From NCBI RefSeq assembly GCF_022605165.1, contig NC_063069.1, positions 1,736,001 to 1,800,000 on the forward strand: 64,000 nucleotides of DNA. Reading direction: 5' to 3'. Source of the DNA: Purpureocillium takamizusanense (lineage: Eukaryota; Ascomycota; Sordariomycetes; Hypocreales; Ophiocordycipitaceae). This document shows positions 12,333 to 21,666 of this stretch, one piece after another (positions within the stretch are counted from its first letter, which is position 1; each line of letters begins with the position of its first letter). The position numbers and the translations under genes were made by a program. The notes beneath the pieces are model-generated. The model did no database searches. It had not been told where the DNA came from and saw only the letters and a list, made by a program, of their open reading frames with translations.

Positions 12333-13046
12333 ATGTCTGTCGTTCTGCATCGTCGTTTTCCCATAGAAGCTACAAAGTGGCAGAGCGTTTCGCAGAGTTG
12401 ACGTGGTGGGGGAGTGAAGGAGGACCGTGGCGGCATATATTTGACCGCGGGATATTAGTTATACTCGTAGTTGAAACTGCATACATAGTTGCCCTTGCAT
12501 CGGGCGCGAAAACATAGCACCCTTCCTGATCTAAAGTCTTTCTCCCATCTTCAGCCCCCTTATCCGTGAACTGTCCTCCAGCCATCTCTCGTTGTAGTAG
12601 TAGACGCCATGGCGGATCTGTGCTGGAAAGTAGCCGAGGATCGGGACCAAGTCGGCTGGCTCCGGCATGGAGGCCGTCTCTGGCCGAGGCCACATCGGGC
12701 TCGCCACGGGGAGTCAATTGTTACGTCGGGTCGCATCAAGCGCAGACCATTGCGATACCCAACTATGCAGGAGCCTGGTTCCGGAAAGAAATACCTCCCC
12801 GTTCAATGTGTATGTATGCACGGTACAGCTAATGGTATCCAACAAAGCTGTCTGGTAACAGCTGCTTCCCGTCCTCGTCAACTCCGCCACCGCGCTTTTC
12901 CGTGGCATTTGCGCAACCCAGAACCGCTCCTAATCAACGCCTATCCCAATCTCGATGCTTCTTCAATCGAGACCGACCCCGTGCTCAATCGAATGCCACC
13001 CCGCCCCTATAACGCCCCCCCGGCCAACGTGGAGTAGACAGTTGAA
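12333..13046. other. intergenic, 3' ends of convergent ENA and carbonic anhydrase genes
   Basis: Convergent genes face each other across about 0.7 kb. Nothing coding is visible; both 3' UTRs and terminators should lie here. Confidence 0.6.
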
Positions 13047-13967
13047 TCAGTCAGACAAGTTGTAAATCTTCTGCACATTCTTGAGCATGGCCTGAAAGTC
13101 AATCTTGAGGTCCTTGAGCAGGCCGTCGTGGAAGCCAAAGACCCAGCCGTGGACGACGGGGTACTGGTTCTTGGCGTAAGACTGCTGGACGGCGGCCGTC
13201 TTGACAATGTTGCGGCACTGCTCCTCGACGTTGAGCTCGACGAGGCGGTTGTAGCGGGCCTCCTCTTCAGGGATGGCGTCGAGCTCCTTCTCGTGCAGGC
13301 GGTAGACGTCGCGGATGTTGCGCAGCCAGGGGTTGAGCAGGCCGAGGTCCTTGGGGGTCATGGCGGCCTTGACGCCGCCGCAGCCGTAGTGGCCGCAGAC
13401 GATGATGTGCTTGACGCCGAGGTGGCGGACGGCATAGTTGATCACGCTCATAACGTTGAGGTCGGTGTTGCAGACGAGGTTGGCGATGTTGCGGTGGATA
13501 AAGGCCTCGCCGGGCTCGAGGCCCGTGATCTGCTCGGCGGGGATGCGGGAGTCGGAGCAGCCGATCCAGAGGTACTCGGGCGACTGGCCGGCCGAGAGGC
13601 GAGCGAAGTAGCCCGGGTCCTTTTGCGCCTTCTCGGCGGCCCAGGCGCGGTTGTTGTCGAAGAGGCGGTCGTGCGTCTCCTTGAGGTACTGGGAGACCTC
13701 GGCGGGCGAGGTCGGTCGCTTGGGCGGGTTGCCGGCGTCGTCGGACATTTTGCGGGCGTTACTCGGGATCGTGCCGGGCGGCGCAGCAGACGGAGGGGAG
13801 CAGCAGCTGCTTCCGAAGCGAGGGCGGTTCGCGGTGGTGGTGGTGGTTGAGGCGAGGGCGGGAACGATGACTCTTGCCAGGTGCGACGGTCGCGAGGCGG
13901 TGGCGGCGGCAGCAGCAGTAGCGACGGAGCGCAGCGGAGGACGGGCAAGAAGGCGAATTGGCTGCAT
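13047..13967 (-). CDS. NCE103: beta-class carbonic anhydrase, probably mitochondrial and cytosolic forms
   Basis: Reversible hydration of CO2 to bicarbonate, supplying carboxylases and CO2 sensing. Single exon, 306 aa from the first ATG. Zinc ligands are visible: Cys137 in CSDSR (with the Asp139-Arg141 dyad), His193 and Cys196 in CGHYGCGG. Residues 1-72 are rich in Ala, Arg, Ser and Thr with almost no acidic residues, like a mitochondrial presequence. A second in-frame ATG at residue 74 (13748-13746, MSDDAGN) starts just before the conserved domain. The first ATG has a T at -3 (weak context), the second has AAA before it (strong context), so leaky scanning could give both a mitochondrial and a cytosolic enzyme. 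Function certain; dual start inferred. Confidence 0.95.
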   Translation of the reverse strand: MQPIRLLARPPLRSVATAAAAATASRPSHLARVIVPALASTTTTTANRPRFGSSCCSPPSAAPPGTIPSNARKMSDDAGNPPKRPTSPAEVSQYLKETHDRLFDNNRAWAAEKAQKDPGYFARLSAGQSPEYLWIGCSDSRIPAEQITGLEPGEAFIHRNIANLVCNTDLNVMSVINYAVRHLGVKHIIVCGHYGCGGVKAAMTPKDLGLLNPWLRNIRDVYRLHEKELDAIPEEEARYNRLVELNVEEQCRNIVKTAAVQQSYAKNQYPVVHGWVFGFHDGLLKDLKIDFQAMLKNVQKIYNLSD

Positions 13968-15474
13968 GGAGAGGCAAGAGGAGTAGGGGGAACGGCGAGC
14001 CCGTGAAGGAAGAAGGTGTGCGTGATATATACAGGCGAGGCGGCGGCGGCAGACACACAGAGGGAATACGGCAGCAGCAGGAGCAGCAGCGCGAGTCGGA
14101 GACTTGCGATTAAGGTGCCGATGGTGGAACTAGTGGGGGTCCATCGTTGCATGGATGCCCGGTTGCGCAACCGTCCCGACAACTGTACGCGCCGCCCGCT
14201 GCAGTGCACCAGACAGCGGGGGGACCGGCCCGCAGCGCCAAGCTGTCGCGGGTCGAGCCAGCACCACCTCATCAGGCAGCGATTCCAGGTTTGTTGGGGC
14301 GCCAGGCGCCCACAAGTTCGAGCCGCCCCTACTTGGTGAGGTACAGAACCTATAGATCCGTCTGCCAAGGATCTGCCCTGGCCATCCACGGGCGCCTCTT
14401 ACAGCACCACCTCACAGGGGGCCATCCCTTCCATCCCAGTCACAAGGACGCTGGGCGCCGCTGTCTGACAGAGTTCAAACACCGACTGCCCGAGAGGTGA
14501 ACCTTGTGTGCTGCCTCTGCGCAACCACTCGCAACATCCCTCCTCCGCTTCCAGTACCAGCGGCACCCGAGGCTTCATGGTTCATGACGCAAGTCACGTC
14601 TTCTATTATTATACAGTGGTACACGCGTCGCTAGCGTACAGTGATACTACGCCGGGAGACAGGTTTACAATCCTCCCCCGTTTCGTATATTTCTCTCTTC
14701 TCCCCTGGCTCCATCAATGGTCAAGCATCTGCAAACAGCTCGCTCAGCATCCCCGGCCGATATGCACGACGTATGCGTCTCACCCTGATAGTTACTCCGA
14801 GAACACGCTGTCAGGCAGGCGCCAAGCGACGTCGTACAAACCCAACCCCATATCCGGGCGGCGTGTTGTCGTCATCGCCGCCCTACTACAGTACCACAGC
14901 TTCACGCCCTCGACCCGGAAGCCCCACGGCCGCGTGAGACGAGACATCACATGTCGTCAGTGACGTGCCCGTCGATGCCCTGAGCATAGTACTTCCTAAA
15001 GACACGGACGGCGCTTCGCATGCAGGGAGTTCATCTCCATATTAGCATCTGCTTTGTCGCTGGTGACGTATCCCGCGTCAAAGTTGGTGAGCGGTTCGGC
15101 TTCTCAGGCTATGCCCAAGGAAGATGTACAGGGGTTGGCGATCCAAACGACGTTGCAGGGTCCCACTCTCTCTGTCTCGATAATAAGCCGCCGTAGTCCA
15201 TAACACTGGCCCCAATCAAAGTAAAATGCTAACTACTACCTACGTCCCTGTTGGGTTCCATCGGGATGCGATTCCAGAGGGGGCCCCGCGCCAGGCCTGA
15301 AAAGTGAATTGAAGTGAAAGTCTGGGGAAAATGCGGGCCTCCACTTCATCTCGCGCCAGCTGCAGAACAGACGGACTTCGTACCGCATCGAGCTGCTCTG
15401 CTTGCTACACGCACATCCGTACCACCACTTGATCTTCCACGTCCCAACAGCTGTCGGCGGTATCGCCCGCGAGC
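13968..15474. other. intergenic, no gene seen
   Basis: Begins with the carbonic anhydrase promoter. Open frames are short and uninformative. No repeat family or RNA gene recognised. Confidence 0.5.
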
Positions 15475-16345
15475 ATGCAAGTCACCGGAAAAGGCACTGC
15501 TGTCGCGAAAAGAAAAAAAAACCCACCCAAGTCTGCCTGGCCTGCAAGCTTGGACACCGGAAGTGCAACTGGGAGGAAGATGGCTGTCTGCAGTGCAAGA
15601 ATGCCCGCCTCGAATGCGTGCGTCAGCCGTCGCTCAAGTTTCGCCAACACCCCATGCAAAAGGCCCTGTCCCGTGCTCCCACGGGCGGGTGGCGCCCGTG
15701 TCCGCTGCCGCGAGCGCCGGCCCGGTTCTACGACGAGACCCCCGAGTTGCGCGCCGTGTACATGTGCCGGCAGGGAGAACTGCCTTCTTCACCAGGGTCC
15801 TCCGAGAAACTTTCCTCTGCTGGTCACGTCGTCTCCACCAACATGAAAACAGTCTCTGCTCCTGGCACGTTCTTACCCAAAGACCCCTGCGAGGGGGAAA
15901 GTTTCTCGGATCCCACCAGCCCATCTACTTTCGAGCACGATCACGAGAGGAAGGCCGCTGCTTTCCCGAGGTCTGGATGCTGCTGCCCTATCACACCGTT
16001 GGCTTGCAATATTACCACATCGCCCAGATCATCCTGAACGCGGTAGGGCCACGAGACGTTGTCCACACACACGAGTATCTCGCCGACAGCAGAGCGACTG
16101 CAGGACGGATTCGGCATCATTTGTTCATGGTGTTGGGCTTAGTCACGTCGAACGAGAGGGCCGAAAACACCTGGTTTACCGCGAGGCACTGGCTGGCCGT
16201 GTGGGGGGCTTACTTGCACCATCCGGCCGACCAAATCGCCGCCCTCGACTTTCTAGAGAAGTGGCGCCGGCGCTCTGGCTGGAAAACGTCGGTGCTCGTC
16301 GACTCCCTACGGCGGCAATGGAGCGAGAATATCGAGGATGATTGA
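15475..16345 (+). pseudogene. broken, shortened Zn2Cys6 transcription factor gene
   Basis: A complete fungal binuclear zinc cluster is encoded near 15534-15622: C-x2-C-x6-C-x6-C-x2-C-x6-C (CLACKLGHRKC then CLQCKNARLEC). The natural start, ATG at 15475 followed by a basic stretch, is in another frame; the two frames part at a run of nine A (15513-15521), and one more A would join them. After the cluster the frame reads FYDETPELRAVY, typical of these regulators. A third segment in yet another frame (about 15970-16345) reads like the C-terminal end of a fungal-specific factor (YHTVGLQYYHIAQIILN, later NERAENTWFTARHWLAVWG) and stops at 16345. Only about 290 codons exist against the usual 500 or more, so the middle regulatory domain seems deleted. 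Introns could explain one shift, so decay is likely but not proven. Confidence 0.6.
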
Positions 16346-16955
16346 GGTCTAGAAGCCCTATGGCTTTGACCGCGTTTGTTGCGGGCTGGGTCGTGGATAT
16401 GCAACCACATAGAAGAGCATGGACATGAGGCGTCATGGCTAGAGGCCTGGTCGTAACAGCCAGCAGCCGGGTGCTGTATTGATACATCGAGTTTTTTTGC
16501 AGGTCACACCACTAAACTGGTCCAATGTTGGTTTAGGTTCGATCATCTGAGAGCGATCAGACCGTCAAAACGAGCCGACAATGCTACGTACTGGGAAAGT
16601 TACAGCAGCCTCTGTATTTAGCGGGACTTTCTTGAAAGCTGCAAGAATCGTCTTTGCCTTGTCAATGTGGCGACATGACACAGCGTACCTCGCTTCAACC
16701 GAGGCCCTCTTTGGCTCCTGTCCCGTTGGCCGTCCTTTGTTGGTCTCAACTGCCTGATGTCCAGCCGTTGGGCTAACATTATTATTAGTGACGTCTTGCC
16801 TGGCCTGGCACAAAGCTGTGGAGACCTTACACCCTCGGATCCCCTCCACTTTCCTCTTTGGATCTTTCGAGCCTATCAAGGGGGGGGGGCCTCTACGGGG
16901 CAATTCTTCCCGCCTGGCAAATGCCTTGGGGGCATGGCACGTATCAAGACCAGGG
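16346..16955. other. intergenic between two decayed genes
   Basis: No coding signal supported. Base composition drops compared with the flanking housekeeping genes. A run of nine or ten G occurs near 16880-16889. Confidence 0.4.
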
Positions 16956-18016
16956 TTGATTCCCGTCTCATGGCGGCACGACGATGCCTACATAGTATGA
17001 GAACCAGTGATGCCGCGCTCTAGAGCCCGTTTGCTGGAGCGCCGCCATCCTGGTGTCCGCGGTTGCAAGCTTGAGGTTTTGCAATGGCTAGATCTCTTCA
17101 CTATCAAGCGGTGGAGGCGCACCGCTGTCGGTGCAGGAGGGTGCTTCTTCCAACAGGTCCAAGGTGTCAATGTAAGCGGGAAATCGCCCCAAACCCCAAA
17201 TTGAATTGTGCACTACGCAGGAAACTATTAACGACATCTTATGAATATAGGCTCTCATTTACTACGCTCCGACACTTTTCAGGAACATCGGCCAATCTGA
17301 CGATATGTCGCTGATCCTATCTGGAATTTTCAACGCGATGCAGATTGTCGGCGTATGCGTTGCATTTCTGCTCATCGACAGAATCGGGCGGAGACCGCTC
17401 GCCATTGGCGGCGGTATCGGCAACATGACTTGCTTTGTGATAATCGCGGTGTTCGTTGGCAGGTATGAAGGCGTCTGGGCTGAGAACACAAGCGCAGGCT
17501 GGGTGTGTGTTGCCATGGCGTTCTTATTCATCATTGTCTTCGGAGCCTCCTACTCTTCGTTGGGATGTGCTCTTCCGCCCGAGGTATTCCCCGTCAGCAT
17601 TCGCTCAAAGGGTGTCGCCTTCTCGATTGCCATTAATTGGCTTTCAAAGTTCACAGTGTAGGTACCAGATCGTTGCTACATAACCGGCGTGGAGGTATGT
17701 TACTGACAAATAGCCACAGAGGCGTCGTCACACCACCCATGATTGACGACATCAGATTCGGCACATACGTTTTCTATGCCTGCTTCTGCGGCCTTGCTGC
17801 TCTTTGGGTGTACTTTCTTGTTCCAGAGGTAATGCTTCATATCATATCGCGGGTGAAGATCTCAAGGCTGACACTACCTTGCAGACTATGGGCAAGACTC
17901 TCGAGCAGATAGATGAAGCATTTGGAGATCTGAGTGGCCAAGAAGAGCAAGAAATTATGAGAGAGATTAAGAGCAACCCAGCATATATGAAAGCCGATGC
18001 GGATCGCAAATCCTAG
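16956..18016 (+). pseudogene. 5'-truncated MFS sugar transporter (C-terminal half only)
   Basis: Four exon segments splice in frame: about 17040-17171, 17251-17657, 17720-17828 and 17885-18016. Together they give the cytoplasmic loop and TM7-TM12 of a sugar porter (PF00083 type): LEVLQWLDLFTIKRWRR, FFQQVQGVNALIYYAPTLF across the first junction, LIDRIGRRPLAIGGG, LPPEVFPVSIRSKG and the soluble tail TLEQIDEAFGDL. The six N-terminal helices and a proper start are missing. At 16956-17000 fragments resembling the ESPRWL...RHDEAY loop appear (DSRLMA, then RHDDAYIV in a shifted frame, then a stop), as expected of a decaying upstream exon. Probably a pseudogene; a short transcript from an in-frame ATG at 17010 is possible but would not make a working carrier. 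Confidence 0.75.
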
Positions 18017-18293
18017 TAGGTCGGGGAAACCGCACTGCATACTCTCACACAAAATGAAGCCCGTTTGGTCACGACACATGTGCATTTGCACGACCAGAGT
18101 CGGGATCGATCAAGGAGTGGTTGTAATTGACTGCCATGGACTCCATGCCACAGAAAGCGTGCATCGCCGGCAAAGTACATGTAATTCGACCTCATCGCAT
18201 ACTTTGACTAAGGTCAAATATGCCAATGACGCGACAGATCACCATGAGCAGACGTGTACCACCGCTCCAATACCCGACGAAATACAGCGTCAT
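18017..18293. other. short intergenic gap
   Basis: Nothing coding supported between the transporter remnant and the first secreted-peptide gene; the genes converge here. Confidence 0.4.
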
Positions 18294-18573
18294 CTAGCAA
18301 GCGGAGGGATGCCGGCACTGCCCAGACATATCAGTGGCATTCGGAGCAGAAGAATAGCAGGGGAAGACGTACGAATCCCGGCACTCGGGGTGGGACGTTG
18401 GACGGTCTGTCGCAGAAGAGATTCATGTTTGAGCAGCAAAAGACCGGAGGGTTGGAGTCCGGGAAACACTCCTCCTCGAGGACGCTGCACTTTGGTGCTC
18501 TCTCGAATATCTGCTCCCTCGACGGCAGAGCATTGGCCCAAGCAACCGTTATCAGAATTGCGAAGATTCTCAT
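18294..18573 (-). CDS. small secreted cysteine-rich protein 1
   Basis: Starts with a clear signal peptide (residues 1-15, MRIFAILITVAWANA). Mature part has Cys at 29, 36, 46, 47 and 54 spaced C-x6-C-x9-CC-x6-C, a knottin-like spacing. Best model: exon 18573-18373, intron 18372-18318 (55 nt, donor GTACGT, acceptor GGGCAG), exon 18317-18294 that begins with Cys68 and ends with Cys74 at the stop; 74 aa, seven Cys. Without splicing the frame would instead end at 18331 with an 80-aa product. Layout, cysteine spacing and the intron just before the penultimate cysteine match the gene at 19326-19600, so the two look like paralogues. Family not recognised; candidate apoplastic effector or antimicrobial-type peptide (inference only). 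Confidence 0.55.
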
Positions 18574-19325
18574 GGCAATTGGATCGTTGGGGCTTCCACA
18601 ATTTGAATTATGTAATGAATAGCGTATGTGTTGGATGGAGCCCTGGCTTTGTCCCTCAGACGATCGGCTTCTTCTTATATATTCAGCTTTCGAGAGCTTA
18701 CCTACTAGTATCCGAGTCCTAGGGTGTTCAGGTGAAGGTTTACGAGCTGAGGGAGTTATGCTGTGCCACCTCAGGTTGTGTCACACCTGTGACACTTCAA
18801 GAACTACGAGGTTCTTAGACTACGTAAGAGAGCTGCAGTCGCATATGTATGTTGCCTTAAAGGGGATAATGGGAACGTTCGTGGCGAGCTGGTCCGCATG
18901 ATCGACGACTCAGGTTGGGACATGGATCGGCCTTATAGACTCATCATTGAGGCTTTTTGATACCGCGTCACGGTCACACCGCCGCCTCCTTCAACATAGA
19001 GCGTGAATTGTAGAGCAAGCCGGCTATTCAGCCCAACAGTTGATATTTGATTTGTAAGGAGTGACAATGTGCTTGTGTTCAATGTTCGCACTGACTATGA
19101 CAGAGCTGAATCTGTCCTGTGTTCCCGTGACACCAGACACCTTTTCAAGCCCCTATCTTTGACAACTGGGGGGAGGGAGTCTCCAAGCCCACATTGGGGT
19201 AGCCAGAAGAGTAATTCACCCCCGAGGCCTATCAAGATACCGAAGAACAATTCATAGGATCCAGCTTGCCCCGTGCCGTGGCATGCAAGGCTATACGCCA
19301 CCGCGATGCTGCCTTTGTCATCGGC
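18574..19325. other. intergenic between two secreted cysteine-rich peptide genes
   Basis: Promoter of the first peptide gene and 3' flank of the second. No third paralogue seen on either strand. Confidence 0.4.
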
Positions 19326-19600
19326 TTAAGGCTTGTGGCACTGTGCCGGCTTAAGTTAGCTGCGCGGTTCGGAGTCTTGGTCTCAGTGAAAAGGGCAACA
19401 CCTACCTCTCCGTCTGCCCCAAGCAGGTCAGATACCTTCCTGCATACCAAGCCCGGGCAGCATGCGGCCGCGGGGTGGATGCTATAATTGCATCTCTCCC
19501 CTTCCTCGAAGCACGAAGTCACGTCACGGCCCCCATCCAAGTCGGGACTGGTCGCAGTGACTGCGGCAGCGGCAAGCAAGAGAGTGGCGAGAAACTTCAT
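19326..19600 (-). CDS. small secreted cysteine-rich protein 2
   Basis: Signal peptide at residues 1-16 (MKFLATLLLAAAAVTA). Mature Cys at 30, 37, 47, 48, 53 and 56: C-x6-C-x9-CC-x4-C-x2-C, six cysteines in an inhibitor-cystine-knot-like order. Model: exon 19600-19436, intron 19435-19341 (95 nt, donor GTATCT, CTAAC branch site about 14 nt before acceptor CACAG), exon 19340-19326 coding Cys-His-Lys-Pro and stop; 59 aa. Unspliced reading gives a 122-aa frame with a Ser/Arg-rich tail that looks non-coding. C-x6-C-x9-CC and the intron position are shared with the gene at 18294-18573, arguing for tandem duplication. Target unknown. Confidence 0.55.
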
Positions 19601-21666
19601 GGTGGTTGTTGATGTAGCTTTCGGTCAAGACTCGATATGCGTTATGTCTGTAGAGCGATGAGAGTGATGAAGCAGCACGGACAATGTTGATTCGGGGAAT
19701 ACGACTCTTTTATATTTCACGGGGCGGCCTACATATGTATGGTCAATATCTGCAATGACATTGAACATGAGGCATTGATGTGGGCCGCTCCCTCGGCTCT
19801 TCGAAAGTGTCAACGGCATAATACTACTGCCCTTGACGTCTACCGCCCGCGGCTGTATCCACATGCTTGATCCCAGTGCCGCTCTATGTTCGCGACTCCC
19901 AAAAAAAAACCTGGATTCATCGGCCCCTGCATCAGTATGTGCATTGCTCTCATGCAAGGCGGTGCCGGATGCCGAACCAAGACGTCTACCAAAACCCACA
20001 AAAGTCAAAATCGTACTGTCAATCAGATGATGATGGTGCCGCGGGTGGCGGAGCAGACATGAGTTCATGCAAAGGCACGGAGACATGGCAGCCGACCTTG
20101 CCCCGAATGCAACGACGGCTGGGCATCTCCCTTGAGCATGAAATGTCTTGACTGAATCAACATGCTGGCTACCGTTTCTTGAGAGGACAATATATCCCCC
20201 TAGTGGCGTATGAAACAAGCCCGTTCATATTGTCGTCGTCGGGCGCTCGCTTAGGTTGATACGACTGGCATAGGGCATAGGCATTTTCACATCAAGCTGC
20301 GCGTTGTCAGTCTGGGTTTGCCCTACCCCTGGCTTATGCAGAGCACGAGGCAGGTGCGTTGCAATTGCATCCGCGTCGTGGTGTCACCCTCGGCGCTACC
20401 TCAACTATTCGATGGCAGGCCCGCATCCAACCGTGGAGCCAATGTCAAACCACACCGAGCCGAGGTCAGACTTCCGGGGTGCGCGAGCCAAAGCCTGAAG
20501 ATGCCTGCAGGTGATGTGCGTTGCCCACTGCATGAAGTGGCTCCGCTCGGGACGTCGCGCCGAGGCCCCTCGATCCAACTTTTACATACATGTACCGAAC
20601 AAGTACGTCTTGTCCACCGGGGATAGACTCTTGAAGCGAGCAAGGTACCGACACCCCCAAGCACGAGGAAGGGAGGGGGCGGTCCAGGCTCGAGAACGGC
20701 GTGTATCGCGACCGGATGTTGAAGTCAAGTACATGTCCAAGTTGAGCACGAAAATCACATTGCGTCATTTCTCCGCTTGCACGTAGATTGTAAGTAGTAA
20801 GGGCCATCGGTGCCACTATTAATCCAATATCCTCAAGCTTGACGCGACGGTTCCCTTTGCCTACTTGTCACACATCGCCGCCGTCAAGAGCAACCCGCAT
20901 GACATTCGATATCCATCTGCCACCGCGGCCAACAACCACACACGCAGACAGGCTTTTGACCCGACGGAACTGCGTGGGTCGTGAGTGACGTGACTCCACA
21001 GACAAAGAATGCTGCGCCGCCTCATTCTCGATCCCGCTCGCTGGTCTCGCTAGATTCAGAACTCCTTACCCCGCCATTGCTCCAATCGTCGTGCATGCCC
21101 GGGATGTAACCTCGCGCCGTGCGCATAAATCGCTCCGGCCAAGCTCTCGTGTCGTGTAGGAGACCATGAGACCATGTCATGTGTACTTGGGTACACCGGC
21201 TCCGCAAACGGGTCACTCGTTAGTTATGCCAGCGGCTGGAGTGGTGGTGATAATGCGGCGGGTCGAATCGAATCGAACCCCCCGACAACTGCCCCAGACG
21301 CGCTCGACTCTTCGGTCCAATCTCATGACGAAGGGATCGACAGTGCCGTCCTCCACCCCTCCTGCTAGGCTCGTCCCCAGGTTTGCGGAGAAGCATCCCC
21401 GGTCCCCGCGCCTCGCCTTTACGGCACAAATCGCACCGAGCACCCTCCGCCAGGGTGCTGCTTGTAAGTGGTGACGTCGCAGACGAGGGCCGAAGACGCG
21501 ATCTGTACGTAGCCTTGCTATAGTTTATATAGGGCGTCATTTGCATACAGAGAAGCTGATGTGGGGAATGGTATCAGAAGCGGTAGAGAGACGTCTGGTG
21601 TCGGTCATACATGTACCCAACAGTCCTCCAGCAGTTGATGAGCGTGGGCACAACAAAGTCTGGACA
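19601..21666. other. intergenic, no gene seen
   Basis: About 2 kb with short, disrupted frames only. The last part (21540-21666) is in frame with the rhamnosidase but precedes the conserved start, so it is taken as leader. Confidence 0.5.

Noticed and set aside
9201..12350. 1049-codon open frame on the minus strand opposite the ENA ATPase
   Set aside because: It is the antisense shadow of a GC3-rich gene: low-complexity Arg/Leu/Val/Ala-rich protein without domains, running across sense-strand introns.
16529..16545. GGTTCGAT-like box, considered as a tRNA B box
   Set aside because: The box is imperfect and no A box or cloverleaf arms could be placed around it. No other tRNA or rRNA gene, and no CRISPR array, was recognised in the window.
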